From: Moraxellaceae bacterium
GTDB lineage: Bacteria; Pseudomonadota; Gammaproteobacteria; Pseudomonadales; Moraxellaceae
Direction: 5' to 3'
NCBI GenBank assembly: GCA_029267635.1
Contig: JAJUIK010000014.1
Span: 1-63,674 of the forward strand
DNA: 63,674 nucleotides
Made by a program: the position numbers and the translations under genes. Of the stretch, positions 26,097-39,050 are shown piece after piece (position 1 is the stretch's first letter; each line of letters opens with the position of its first letter). The notes below the pieces were generated by a model, which saw only the letters and a list, made by a program, of their open reading frames with translations, was not told the origin of the DNA and did no database searches.

Positions 26097-27383
26097 CTAT
26101 GTCATCATGACAGACTCCTGAGCGACTTGATAAAGGGCTTGTTCCAGTTGTTGCACCGGATACTGCCATCCCATTTTTTCTGCCTGCTGCACAGCACGCA
26201 ATCCCATTTGTCTGAGCACTCGATTATTGGGCAATTGATTTAAACACTGCATTAAATGTGCCGTTTGCCCCAGTGGACTGAGCCAACCGGTTTCTCCATG
26301 CTCAACATGCTGATGAGCACATGCATAATCGTAGGCCACCACAGGCAGACCACTCGCCATTGCCTCGAGTACCACATTTCCAAAAGTTTCAACTTGACTG
26401 GCAAAAGCAAAGACATCTGCACTGGCATAAGCACTGGCTAGATCATGCCCAGTCAAACTACCGGTAAACAGCACATCACTATGAGATGCCAGTTCCTGTA
26501 AGCGCGCTCGATCAGGACCATCTCCCACAATCACCAGCTTTACTTTATTCGGTTGCTGCTGTTGAGACCGCGCACAATACGCATTAATCAGTACATCAAT
26601 TTCTTTTTCCGGAGATAAACGCCCCACATACAACATGACAGTGGTATCTGTAGAAGCACCCCATTGATAGCGCAAACTTTCTGAACGGTGCTTAGGAGAA
26701 AAACGATGCGTATCCACACCACGCCCCACCACTTTTAATGGGCAATTTACCCCAAACTGACGCAAAGCCTGCTCAGTATCCTGACTAGGGACACAGGTCA
26801 ATTGGGTATTATTATGAAACCAGCACAGATAGCGCTGAATCGGCTTGACCAGAAAAGCCAGATCAAAAAAACGACTAAAATCCTGAAAAGGCGAATGAAA
26901 ACCACTGGTAATAGGAATGTTCTTCGACTTGGCTGCCTGCAAGGCAGTTAAACCCAAAGGACCTTCAGTGACAATATGTACGACTTGTGGCTGGAATTCT
27001 GCCAAGGCATGACTGACTTTTAAATACTGCGGCCAACCAAATTTAAGTCCCGGATATTTAGGGACCGGTTGCGCCATAACCAGGCATTCTTTATTGGGAA
27101 CAAAATCACGACACAATGCTTTTTGCTCTGGACGAATGAGTAAAATTTTATGTCCTTTTTGCTGCAAGCCTTTGCACAATTGCAATAAAGACAACGCTAC
27201 GCCATTAATTTCAGGCGGCCAAGTTTCCGTGACAATCGCAATTTTTAACTTGGGACGAACCAGCACCTGCAAACGATCAATTTCTTCCGTGATTGTTTCT
27301 TTATTTTTACGTTTAAAATAAAATTTAAACGGTTCTGGAAAATCTTGTTGTTTTAATAGGGCTGTTGGGTATAAACCAGACAT
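26097..27383 (-). CDS. Glycosyltransferase family 4 (GT-B fold)
   Basis: 428-aa GT-B enzyme. The N-terminal domain begins after about 40 extra residues with LKIAIVTETWPPEINGVALSL, typical of GT4 mannosyl/glucosyl transferases. The C-terminal domain has LYVGRLSPEKEIDVL, VIVGDGPDRARL and the E-x7-E motif in VETFGNVVLEAMASGLPVV. It resembles GDP-mannose-dependent alpha-mannosyltransferases acting on lipids, but the donor sugar cannot be read from sequence. It pairs with the PAP2 phosphatase downstream. A long AT-rich non-coding region lies upstream. Confidence 0.85.
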   Translation of the reverse strand: MSGLYPTALLKQQDFPEPFKFYFKRKNKETITEEIDRLQVLVRPKLKIAIVTETWPPEINGVALSLLQLCKGLQQKGHKILLIRPEQKALCRDFVPNKECLVMAQPVPKYPGLKFGWPQYLKVSHALAEFQPQVVHIVTEGPLGLTALQAAKSKNIPITSGFHSPFQDFSRFFDLAFLVKPIQRYLCWFHNNTQLTCVPSQDTEQALRQFGVNCPLKVVGRGVDTHRFSPKHRSESLRYQWGASTDTTVMLYVGRLSPEKEIDVLINAYCARSQQQQPNKVKLVIVGDGPDRARLQELASHSDVLFTGSLTGHDLASAYASADVFAFASQVETFGNVVLEAMASGLPVVAYDYACAHQHVEHGETGWLSPLGQTAHLMQCLNQLPNNRVLRQMGLRAVQQAEKMGWQYPVQQLEQALYQVAQESVMMT

Positions 27384-27923
27384 ACAACCACCAACTATCT
27401 TTTTTCATCTTTGCATCTTAGGCAAAAATTTTGACAATTTCATGATGTCACGAGCAGAATTATGTAATATTTTGAATCGAAAGATGACATCGCCACTAAA
27501 AACTATTAGCCTTATAAATCAAAATATTAAATCCATATAAACCTTATCTGTATAATACCTACCTGGCTTAATGCAGTCGGATGTTCTTCCAACTGGACAA
27601 AAATAACATATTTATTATTCAATCCAGCGAGCTGTAGAGTTGTTACATTTCATATGTTATTGACTGTTGTCATTGTCATACTCTTCCGTATATTCAATTT
27701 ATAAAGAGCAATTACATAAAATTACTCACAAATCCCTTAATCTTGAAAAATATTTATGCAATCAAGACTTTCTTTTTATTATACAAACCACTTAACCCCA
27801 CATTTTCACTTTATTAACATCAAACAAAAGGTGTATTTTTAACTTATATACATTCGAAATTATTATTCTGCTGTTTTAAAAGAAGATTTAAACTTTATCT
27901 ATTTTTTATTTTTATAAGAAAAT
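27384..27923. other. Long AT-rich intergenic region (about 540 bp)
   Basis: No open frame of note. On the plus strand CTGTATAATACC (about 27549-27560) is a good extended -10-like element, followed within about 15 bp by an imperfect hairpin CAGTCGGA/TCCAACTG. The minus strand must hold the promoter of the glycosyltransferase gene. A small RNA is conceivable but not demonstrated. Confidence 0.35.
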
Positions 27924-27953
27924 AAAAATCCCCCTACGATGAGGGGGATTTTT
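27924..27953 (-). terminator. Terminator after ilvC
   Basis: AAATCCCCC and GGGGGATTT form a 9-bp stem with an 8-nt loop, followed by TTATTTTC on the minus strand. Confidence 0.9.
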
Positions 27954-27974
27954 CACTAATTTTAGCTAATAAAA

Positions 27975-29003
<1,029 letters not shown>

Positions 29004-29026
29004 CTAAAATGCTTTTTTAAATTGGG

Positions 29027-29518
29027 TTAGATAGATAATACTTTTTCGCCACGGGCGATCCCTGATACACCCGAACGCACCACTTCAAGAATGGTATTTT
29101 CTGCAAGTGCATCAATAAAACCATCTAATTTTTCAGTTGTTCCTGCAATCTGGATGGTATATGTGGTTGGTGTAACGTCAACCACTTGCGCACGGAAGAT
29201 ATCTGCTGTGCGTTTGATTTCAGCACGAGCAGAACCGAGCGCTTTGACTTTAATCAGCATCAATTCACGCTCGATATGCGCACCTTCCGACAAATCGACC
29301 ACTTTCACCACTTCAACCAGTTTATTGAGCTGTTTGGTGATTTGTTCAATCTTGTGTTCGTCACCGTAAGTGGTCAAAGTCAAACGTGACAAGGTTTCAT
29401 CTTCAGTGGGTGCAACATTCAGAGTTTCGATGTTATAGCCACGTTGACTAAATAAGCCAACGAGACGTGAAAGCGCACCAGACTCATTTTCAACGAGAAC
29501 GGAAATAATATGTCTCAT
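29027..29518 (-). CDS. ilvH: Acetolactate synthase small (regulatory) subunit
   Basis: The 163-aa regulatory subunit confers valine feedback inhibition through its N-terminal ACT domain ([20 protein letters not shown]...GYNIETLNVAPTED) and has the C-terminal DUF. The start is ATG 29518, which shares one base with the ilvI stop (TAATG) and has GGGGAG upstream, so the subunits are translationally coupled. A nine-residue longer frame from 29545 is not used. Confidence 0.96.
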   Translation of the reverse strand: MRHIISVLVENESGALSRLVGLFSQRGYNIETLNVAPTEDETLSRLTLTTYGDEHKIEQITKQLNKLVEVVKVVDLSEGAHIERELMLIKVKALGSARAEIKRTADIFRAQVVDVTPTTYTIQIAGTTEKLDGFIDALAENTILEVVRSGVSGIARGEKVLSI

Positions 29519-31242
29519 TAGGTACGCTCCCCTTTTGCAACCCACATATCACGCATGGATTGACCTGCCACCTGCATCGGATACACGTGCTCGGTACGGT
29601 CAACCATGACGTTAATAAATACGCACTTATCATTGATTGCCATCGCTTCAGCGAGTTTGCTTTCAAGCTCATCTGCGTGGTCAATCTGAATGCCGACATG
29701 ACCATAAGCTTCCATCAGTTTCGGGAAGTCTGGTAAGGATTCAACATAAGAACTTGAATGACGACCTTCATAGTTCATATCCTGCCATTGTTTCACCATA
29801 CCCAAGGCACGGTTGTTCAGGCATAGGATTTTCACGTTCAAGCCATATTGTTTACAGGTTGAAAGTTCCTGGATACACATCTGGATCGAGGCTTCACCGG
29901 TAATACACACGACGTCTTGTTCAGGGAAGGCCAATTTCGCAGCCATTGCATATGGCAAACCAACACCCATGGTGCCGAGACCACCCGAGTTGATCCACTG
30001 ACGTGGACGTTTGTATTTATAATACAACGCACCAAACATCTGATGCTGGCCGACATCCGAAGTAATGATTGCTTCACCATTGGTCGCGCGATACAAGGCT
30101 TCAACCACTTGCTGCGGCTTCATTGAACCGTCGGCTGGCACTTCATACTTCAAGCCATGAACTTTGCGCCATTCATTGATTTGTGACCACCAAGCCGCAA
30201 TCGCTTCTGGATTTGGCTTAGACACATTCATCTGTTTCATCTGTACCAGCATTTCCTGCAATACAGGTTCAACCGCGCCCACAATTGGAATGTGCGCCAT
30301 GATGGTTTTTGAAATGGTCGCCGGATCGATATCAATATGGATCACTTTGGCATTTGGACAGAATTTTGCCGGGTTGTTCGTCACGCGGTCATCAAAACGT
30401 GCGCCCACACACAGGATCAAGTCGGCATGATGCATCGCCATATTGGCTTCATAAGTACCATGCATGCCGAGCATCCCAACGAACTGCTCATCATCACCCG
30501 GGAAACCACCAAGTCCCATCAAGGTATTGGTCACTGGATAACCCAAGATATGTGCAAGTTCGGTCAATAATGCAGAAGCATTGCCCTGTACCACACCACC
30601 ACCAGTATAAATGACTGGACGTTTTGCAGAAATCAATTCATCAATGGCTTTACGAATCTGACCAGAGTGACCACGATGTGGCGGCTGGTACGAACGCATC
30701 TTCACTTTTTCTGGATATTCGTAAGCAAATTTTTCTGCAGGGTTGGTGGCATCCTTCGGAATATCCACGACAACCGGACCTGGACGGCCACTCGCTGCAA
30801 TATAGAATGCTTTTTTGATCACCGCTGGAATTTCACTGGCATGACGCACCTGGAAACTGTGTTTGACGATTGGACGGGAAATCCCCACCATATCGGTTTC
30901 TTGGAACGCATCTTCACCAATCAGATGACTCGCAACCTGCCCCGACAAAATCACCATTGGGATGGAGTCCATATAGGCCGTTGCAATCGGAGTCACGGTA
31001 TTGGTTGCACCTGGGCCTGAAGTGACCAGAACCACACCGGTTTTGCCTGTGACACGCGAATAGGCATCTGCCATATGACCGGCAGCTTGCTCATGACGCA
31101 CAAGGTAATGATTGATTTTGTCTTGTTGAAAAAGCGCGTCGTAAATATGTAATACTGCGCCGCCTGGATATCCAAAAACATGTTCAACGCCTTCGTCCGC
31201 AAGGGCACGAACGAGCATTTCACCACCAGATAGAAGTTCCAA
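29518..31242 (-). CDS. ilvI: Acetolactate synthase large (catalytic) subunit
   Basis: ThDP- and FAD-dependent enzyme making acetolactate and acetohydroxybutyrate. Catalytic Glu51 is in [13 protein letters not shown]. The C-terminal ThDP domain has [14 protein letters not shown] and the cofactor motif starting at 449 and ending with NN at 476-477. The usual GDGS at the start of that motif reads Gly-Glu-Ala-Ser (449-452). 574 aa is normal. First gene of the ilvIHC operon; a weak TATAAC -10 lies on the minus strand at 31323-31318. Confidence 0.97.
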   Translation of the reverse strand: MELLSGGEMLVRALADEGVEHVFGYPGGAVLHIYDALFQQDKINHYLVRHEQAAGHMADAYSRVTGKTGVVLVTSGPGATNTVTPIATAYMDSIPMVILSGQVASHLIGEDAFQETDMVGISRPIVKHSFQVRHASEIPAVIKKAFYIAASGRPGPVVVDIPKDATNPAEKFAYEYPEKVKMRSYQPPHRGHSGQIRKAIDELISAKRPVIYTGGGVVQGNASALLTELAHILGYPVTNTLMGLGGFPGDDEQFVGMLGMHGTYEANMAMHHADLILCVGARFDDRVTNNPAKFCPNAKVIHIDIDPATISKTIMAHIPIVGAVEPVLQEMLVQMKQMNVSKPNPEAIAAWWSQINEWRKVHGLKYEVPADGSMKPQQVVEALYRATNGEAIITSDVGQHQMFGALYYKYKRPRQWINSGGLGTMGVGLPYAMAAKLAFPEQDVVCITGEASIQMCIQELSTCKQYGLNVKILCLNNRALGMVKQWQDMNYEGRHSSSYVESLPDFPKLMEAYGHVGIQIDHADELESKLAEAMAINDKCVFINVMVDRTEHVYPMQVAGQSMRDMWVAKGERT

Positions 31243-31889
31243 CGTGATTCACCCTAATCTTTGCTCACTAGTTATGCTGGACATAAATAGTGTTTCATTC
31301 ATTTGACTGTCTGCACTGTTATAGCACACATGTGGAATAGTTTTCGCTGCAAAAGGAAAAATTCTGATTAAACAGCCGTATAGGCTCTGTTTCCATCTCA
31401 AATATGTCGGGATACACATATTTCTTTAGCTTTGATCATCCTCTCGGCTAGAGAGCATGCCCATTGCAGGTCATGACATTTTATTCAAAGGGTGATCGAA
31501 TAAAAGCATATAAAAACTAAAGCAAGCATTTTTGTTGTTTCGACTATTAAAGTCAAGATTTAAAACCGGCTTTTTCAGCATTATTTGCATCATGCTATTT
31601 TTTTACAGCCAAGCACTCTTTGCACACTTCTTTTTATATGGCACGGCACTTACAAACCTTACCTGCTTCCTATGCAAAACCGTATTTTTCTGATTGAGAA
31701 TGCCGCCCAAATAAAGCCCGCCCTCTGTGGTGAGATTCATCGAATAAAACCCGGAAAATTGACCCAGAAAAATGCAGCAACTGTCAAAAAGACAGCATAA
31801 AATAAGTTTCGCTTTTAACCATGATCACAATGAATGGTCAGATCACGATCCATACAATAACATTCGCAATTCTAATGGGGTTTATTCCA
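31243..31889. other. Intergenic region between divergent ilvI and DUF4124 gene
   Basis: About 650 bp. On the minus strand TATAAC (31323-31318) about 75 bp before ilvI is a candidate -10. I see no attenuator-like leader peptide rich in Ile, Val or Leu. A 71-codon frame at 31585-31800 has no RBS and no recognisable features. The region is otherwise unassigned. Confidence 0.4.
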
Positions 31890-32261
31890 ATGCACATCGA
31901 TAAAACTTTGCTGCCGGTACTAATGATTTCTGCTGCCCTCCTCGGCTCAACCAGCAGCTTTGCCAAACAATATTACAAGTGGGTGGACCGCAATGGCTCA
32001 ACACATTACACCACAACGCCGCCCCCTAAAAGTGCCATCAAAAAAGGTAAAGTAGAAACTTATGGCTGGAAATCTGCAGGAAGTACAGCACCTGCAACCG
32101 CAACGACTGCAGCACAAAATCCTGCTGAAAAAAATCCAGCGGTTGCCACAACCACACCAAATGACAAAGCTCAACCAGCTCAAGGTACAAACACCACAAG
32201 CCAAACTACACCAGCAGTCAATCAACCACCTGCTCAGACACCGACTACCCAAACATTATAA
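31890..32261 (+). CDS. DUF4124-domain exported protein
   Basis: A signal peptide (MHIDKTLLPVLMISAALLGS to SFA) is followed by KQYYKWVDRNGSTHYTTTPP, the short DUF4124 motif common in Moraxellaceae and Pseudomonas exported proteins. The remaining 70 residues are Thr/Ala/Pro/Gln-rich and probably disordered. ATG 31890 is used because it begins the signal sequence and has GGGG upstream; in-frame ATGs at 31875 and 31821 are possible. 123 aa. The function of the family is not known. Confidence 0.8.
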   Translation: MHIDKTLLPVLMISAALLGSTSSFAKQYYKWVDRNGSTHYTTTPPPKSAIKKGKVETYGWKSAGSTAPATATTAAQNPAEKNPAVATTTPNDKAQPAQGTNTTSQTTPAVNQPPAQTPTTQTL

Positions 32262-32289
32262 GTTTAGAGCAACCTGTGACGTCCTGTAG

Positions 32290-32309
32290 CCCGGCCAAAA
32301 AAAGCCGGG
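32290..32309. terminator. GC-rich hairpin after the DUF4124 gene
   Basis: CCCGGC and GCCGGG pair around an A-rich 8-nt loop, 28 nt past the stop codon. The T tract is poor, so termination is uncertain. Confidence 0.45.
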
Positions 32310-32330
32310 TTGCAGAAAAATCTCGCTTAA

Positions 32331-35042
<2,712 letters not shown>

Positions 35043-35065
35043 GCCCTGATTACAGAGGAACAAGC

Positions 35066-35596
35066 ATGCATTTAGTCCAACGTTTAGCAGCCGTTGTTTT
35101 AACCTTAGGCCTCAGTGCAAGCTTGGTCGGCTGTGGTTTTCATTTAAAAGGAATGAACCCAGCTACCACCGTTCCTCTTATGTATCAAAAATTAAATCTG
35201 GTGTTACCTGCCAATACGGATGAACTGAATCGTCAGCTCAATATTTATCTCACTGCTTCTGGTGTACAACTGGGCCAGGCCGATGATGCCTATGTCCTGC
35301 GTGTGCTGGAATATAGCCCGCGTCGCCAGTTGTTAAACGGCAAACTCACTGAAGTGTTATTGCGTTTGACGGTGACCTTCCAGATTGAAGACCGTCAAGG
35401 TAATCCGGTGACAGAGCCTCGTACCCTATCAGCATCACGTAGTTATCAATATGACGTGGAAACCGTCAACACCGACAACCAACAAGAAAGCTATCTCAAT
35501 CGTATTGTGATTGACGATATTGCCCAGCAAATCAGTCGCCAGATTGCAGCCAACCGCTTACCGCTCATCAAAACCAGCAACAACACTGCTCCCTAA
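35066..35596 (+). CDS. lptE: LPS-assembly lipoprotein LptE
   Basis: LptE plugs the LptD barrel that inserts lipooligosaccharide into the outer membrane. The signal ends LVGC (Cys23), followed by GFHLKGMNPA, the hallmark of LptE (RlpB). 176 aa is typical. GAGGAA precedes ATG 35066. It lies 23 nt after leuS and 9 nt before holA, the conserved order. Confidence 0.95.
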   Translation: MHLVQRLAAVVLTLGLSASLVGCGFHLKGMNPATTVPLMYQKLNLVLPANTDELNRQLNIYLTASGVQLGQADDAYVLRVLEYSPRRQLLNGKLTEVLLRLTVTFQIEDRQGNPVTEPRTLSASRSYQYDVETVNTDNQQESYLNRIVIDDIAQQISRQIAANRLPLIKTSNNTAP

Positions 35597-35605
35597 CCTG
35601 CTGTC

Positions 35606-36604
35606 ATGAAACTGGATTATGTACAGGCATTAAAACGTGTCGCGGATGCACGCGGTGTGTGGATTCTGCATGGCCAAGAACCGTTACTGGAACAGAACCT
35701 GCTGGATGCCTTTCGGCAAAGCTGGCAGCAACAGGAAATCGAACGGCAACGTTATGATATTTCCAGCGTCAATGACTGGAAAAATGTCTTCAATGCCTTA
35801 AATAGCCTGTCGCTGTTTTCACAGCAGCTGGCTGTGGAAGTACACGGTAACATCAAGCCGGATGCCAATGGCATTAAACAGCTGAAAAACTATATCCAGC
35901 AAAACGAGCTGAATTTACTGTTGGTGGTAATGCCCAAGCAGGACAGCAGCAGTCTCAAATCCAGCTTTTTTCAGCTCATCGAAGCCAATGGTGTGGTGGT
36001 TCCGCTCACAGCCACCTATCCGCAAGACCGGCAGCGTATTCTCAATCTTGAAGCAGAAAAACTCGGGATCCAGCTGGATGCCGATGCTTGGCAATGGCTG
36101 ATGCAGCATCATGAGCACAACCTGCTGGCCGCAAAGAATAGCCTGATGCGGGTCAGCGATACCTTTCCGGAACAAAAACTAATCCAGATTGAACAACTGT
36201 ATAGTTGCTTACAGGATCAATCCCGCTACACCACTTATGACTTAAGTGATGCCCTGCTCGCGGGCAATCTGGCTCAAGCCGTGAAAATCTTCCAATACCT
36301 GGTGGCTGCCGGTGAACCGTACAGCCTGATTTTATGGACACTCAGCAAAGAAATGCGCCTGCTGATGCAGCTGTATGAACAGCCGCAAAATGCCTTGCAG
36401 TTAGGGATCTGGAAAAATAAAGTCAGCCTTTACCAACAGGCCTTACGGCGTTTGCATCCACACTGTTTTTTAGCCTGGCCGGCCCTGCTGTTACGGATTG
36501 ATGCGGCGATCAAAGGTATGTCGGAAGAAAATCCGGAGCACTTGATCATACAGGGCGTGGCCGAAATGTGTGGTAAAAGCTTATTTTTATCCTCAACGGT
36601 TTAA
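35606..36604 (+). CDS. holA: DNA polymerase III subunit delta
   Basis: Delta opens the beta clamp within the clamp loader. The 332-aa protein starts MKLDYVQALKRVADARGVWILHGQEPLL, with the delta-type AAA+ N-domain, and has the helical C-domain (YDLSDALLAGNLAQAVKIFQYLVAAGEPYSLILWTLSKEMRLL). Its stop codon overlaps the stop of the convergent hemerythrin gene in the shared bases TTAA at 36601-36604, so no intergenic terminator exists there. Confidence 0.96.
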   Translation: MKLDYVQALKRVADARGVWILHGQEPLLEQNLLDAFRQSWQQQEIERQRYDISSVNDWKNVFNALNSLSLFSQQLAVEVHGNIKPDANGIKQLKNYIQQNELNLLLVVMPKQDSSSLKSSFFQLIEANGVVVPLTATYPQDRQRILNLEAEKLGIQLDADAWQWLMQHHEHNLLAAKNSLMRVSDTFPEQKLIQIEQLYSCLQDQSRYTTYDLSDALLAGNLAQAVKIFQYLVAAGEPYSLILWTLSKEMRLLMQLYEQPQNALQLGIWKNKVSLYQQALRRLHPHCFLAWPALLLRIDAAIKGMSEENPEHLIIQGVAEMCGKSLFLSSTV

Positions 36605-37053
36605 CTGAAAAAACGTGCAAACCAGCTTTTACCTTTCTTCTGTTCCTGTGCCCGTAAATAATGCAACATATTATCCCGCACGGAATCCACATAATCTTGA
36701 TCGTCATGTTGAATATGATTAATCAACCACTTTGACAGTAACCGATACAAATCATTTTCAACTGCCTCTCCCCGATTAAATTTATGACGGCAGTCATTCA
36801 GTCGTTTGACAAATAATTCATGTATGCCTTTATGCGAAGGTAAATACTGATAATTGACTTGCTGCAGCAAGTTTTCTTCAAAGCTAAAATGTGATTGGGT
36901 ATAATCAATCAAGTCATCTAAAACTTCTTTAATTTTATCGCGCTGTCCCCCGCTTATGATTTGCTCCAGTGCGTTGATATAATCCAGAATTTGGCGGTGT
37001 TGATTATCAATCACGTCAATTCCAATATTATAACTTTGGCTCCATTCCATCAC
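36601..37053 (-). CDS. Bacteriohemerythrin
   Basis: Oxygen-binding di-iron protein with a four-helix bundle. All ligands can be placed: His19 (DNQH), His55 and Glu59 (HFSFEE), His74 and His78 (SHKGIH), His113 and Asp118 (HIQHDD). 150 aa, including a basic tail (KKGKSWFARFF). Likely role is oxygen storage, sensing or delivery. The gene is single and convergent with holA; the upstream region holds a 9-bp inverted repeat at 37124-37154. Confidence 0.93.
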   Translation of the reverse strand: MMEWSQSYNIGIDVIDNQHRQILDYINALEQIISGGQRDKIKEVLDDLIDYTQSHFSFEENLLQQVNYQYLPSHKGIHELFVKRLNDCRHKFNRGEAVENDLYRLLSKWLINHIQHDDQDYVDSVRDNMLHYLRAQEQKKGKSWFARFFS

Positions 37054-37722
37054 TCATTCCCCACGAATTTCCATATTAAAGTCATGATTTTTTTACACAA
37101 TTATGGTGCTTAATATTGTTATTATTAAACCCATAAAATTTTTAAGGGTTTAATCGTACAAGTTTTTTTTATTCAAATCTAGAGATAAAACACAGATTTT
37201 TTAAGTTGTTAGGCGAAACTTTTTTGCTTAATGTCTTAGCCTTGAGAATGAAGACTGGCGATGACATAGAATTCTGATCAAAATAAAAATAACGAAATAA
37301 ATCTAATACTATTCAAACAATTCACCTTCACTCTCTTATCAACAAATCCTGTCATCTTACGAATAGGAATTCCTATCGAAATACCGTTGAGAATATTAAC
37401 TACCCAGCAGAAGATCACGTTTTATAAATTTCATCCAATCTACACATTTTATTAAATCCAGATACAGTATCTGGTGTTTACCTCGCCCGCATATTTAAGC
37501 TTTCTAAACTCAGCAGAATGGTCGTGGTGTATGGATGTCGCGATTAAAGTCATGTGGCAAAAAATGAAACGATTGGGGATACAAGCGGTTGTCAAAATAT
37601 GAGATTAAGATCTATTTCAGCAATAAATATCATTAAATAAGTCTCATTCTTAAAATCTACACGTTTTATCCTTAATTCGCTTTTATACTGACCTGGTATA
37701 GGACTGCTCTCAATTTTATATC
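37054..37722. other. Intergenic region with three palindromes
   Basis: About 670 bp between divergent hemerythrin and macA genes. It contains ATTAAACCC/GGGTTTAAT arms (37124-37132, 37146-37154), a perfect 14-bp palindrome ATAGGAATTCCTAT (37363-37376), and a perfect 17-bp odd palindrome CCAGATACAGTATCTGG (37458-37474). No gene is recognised; a 24-codon frame from 37511 may be a decayed remnant of something else. Confidence 0.5.
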
Positions 37723-39048
37723 ATGCCAAAAATAAAACCGCTGAAACTCATCCTGCTCGTCATCACGTTGCTGCTGGCTGCCTTAGTCGCTTGGTATTTT
37801 TTAAAACCGAAAGAAACTCAACCGGAATACATCACTTCGGAAGTCAGCCGCACAGATATTGAAAATTCTGTTTTGGCCACCGGGGTGCTTGAAGCCACGC
37901 AAATGCTCAGTGTAGGTGCTCAAGTCTCGGGCCAAGTAAAAAAAATGTATGTCAAACTGGGCGATCAGGTGAAACAGGGCCAGCTAATTGCCCAGATTGA
38001 TTCGTATCGTCAGGAAAATGAGCTGAAAACTGCGGAAGCCAGTATTAAAAGCCAGCAGGCACAACTGGCAACCAAACAGGCCAATTTAAGTAAAGTGGCG
38101 GCAGAATATCAGCGTCAGGTCGAGATGTATAAATATGATGCAACGTCCAAGGCAGAACTCGAGTCGGCTTTGGCCAGCTATAAAACGGCTCAGGCGGAAA
38201 TTGCCCAGATTTCGGCACAGATTGAACAATCCAAACTCAGTCTGGCCACAGCCAAAGAAGACCTGGGTTATACGCGGATTGTGGCACCGATGGATGGCAC
38301 CATTGTGGCAATTGTGACCGAAGAAGGCCAGACCGTGAATGCCAACCAGAGCGCACCGACCATTGTCAAGCTGGCCAAACTCGATACCATGACCATCAAA
38401 GCGGAAATTTCCGAAGCCGATGTCATGAAAGTTGAACCTGGACAGAAAGTCTATTTCACGACATTAGGCGACAGCGAAACCAAACATTATGCCACTTTGC
38501 GTCAAATCGAGCCGGCACCCAGCTCCATCAATTCGGAAAGCAGCAACAATACCACTAGCTCATCTAGCAGTGCGGTGTATTACAATGCCCTGTTTGATGT
38601 ACCCAATCCAGATGGCAAATTGCGTATTGATATGACCGCACAGGTCTACATTGTCTTGGCTGAAGCCAAAAACACCCTGACTATTCCTGCTGCAGCCTTG
38701 AGCAGTGCCAAACGTCCACAGCAAAACAAAGCCAAAAATACCAATACAACTGCTTCCGATCGCAAAGACACCGCAACACCACCACAACGTCTGCAGCTCA
38801 CGCCTTCACAACGCGCCCTCCTGCAGCAAGGCAAAGCAAAAATGTCGATGGTTCGCGTCCTCCAAGAAGATGGTACAGCACGCCCTCAACAGGTCCTGGT
38901 CGGCTTAAACAACCGTGTCAATGCACAGATTCTGGCGGGTCTAAAAATCGGAGATAAAGTGGTAATTGCAGATGGTTCAGACAGCAGCAATGACAGTGCC
39001 AAACGCAGCAGCACGCGCGCCGCGGGCAGCCCACCGGTGAGAATGTAA
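37723..39048 (+). CDS. macA: MacA-type periplasmic adaptor (membrane fusion protein)
   Basis: MacA connects the ABC transporter MacB to an outer-membrane channel and stimulates its ATPase. An N-terminal membrane helix (about 7-26) is followed by a lipoyl half ([19 protein letters not shown]), a coiled-coil hairpin rich in Gln, Ala and Lys (about 100-175), the second lipoyl half ([21 protein letters not shown]) and beta-barrel and membrane-proximal domains. A Ser/Asn-rich insert ([14 protein letters not shown]) and a polar insert near residue 325 are not typical of E. coli MacA and make it 441 aa. macB follows after 2 nt. Confidence 0.93.
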   Translation: MPKIKPLKLILLVITLLLAALVAWYFLKPKETQPEYITSEVSRTDIENSVLATGVLEATQMLSVGAQVSGQVKKMYVKLGDQVKQGQLIAQIDSYRQENELKTAEASIKSQQAQLATKQANLSKVAAEYQRQVEMYKYDATSKAELESALASYKTAQAEIAQISAQIEQSKLSLATAKEDLGYTRIVAPMDGTIVAIVTEEGQTVNANQSAPTIVKLAKLDTMTIKAEISEADVMKVEPGQKVYFTTLGDSETKHYATLRQIEPAPSSINSESSNNTTSSSSSAVYYNALFDVPNPDGKLRIDMTAQVYIVLAEAKNTLTIPAAALSSAKRPQQNKAKNTNTTASDRKDTATPPQRLQLTPSQRALLQQGKAKMSMVRVLQEDGTARPQQVLVGLNNRVNAQILAGLKIGDKVVIADGSDSSNDSAKRSSTRAAGSPPVRM

Positions 39049-39050
39049 CG

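Noticed and set aside
31243..31400. Attenuator or leader peptide before ilvI
   Set aside because: No short frame rich in Ile/Val/Leu with alternative hairpins was found on the minus strand.
31585..31800. 71-codon plus-strand frame upstream of the DUF4124 gene
   Set aside because: No ribosome binding site, no recognisable motif, and an irregular residue mix; it lies in the divergent promoter region.
37511..37585. 24-codon frame MDVAIKVMWQKMKRLG... in the macA upstream region
   Set aside because: Too short to identify; perhaps a decayed transposase or other remnant, but no supporting flank is seen.
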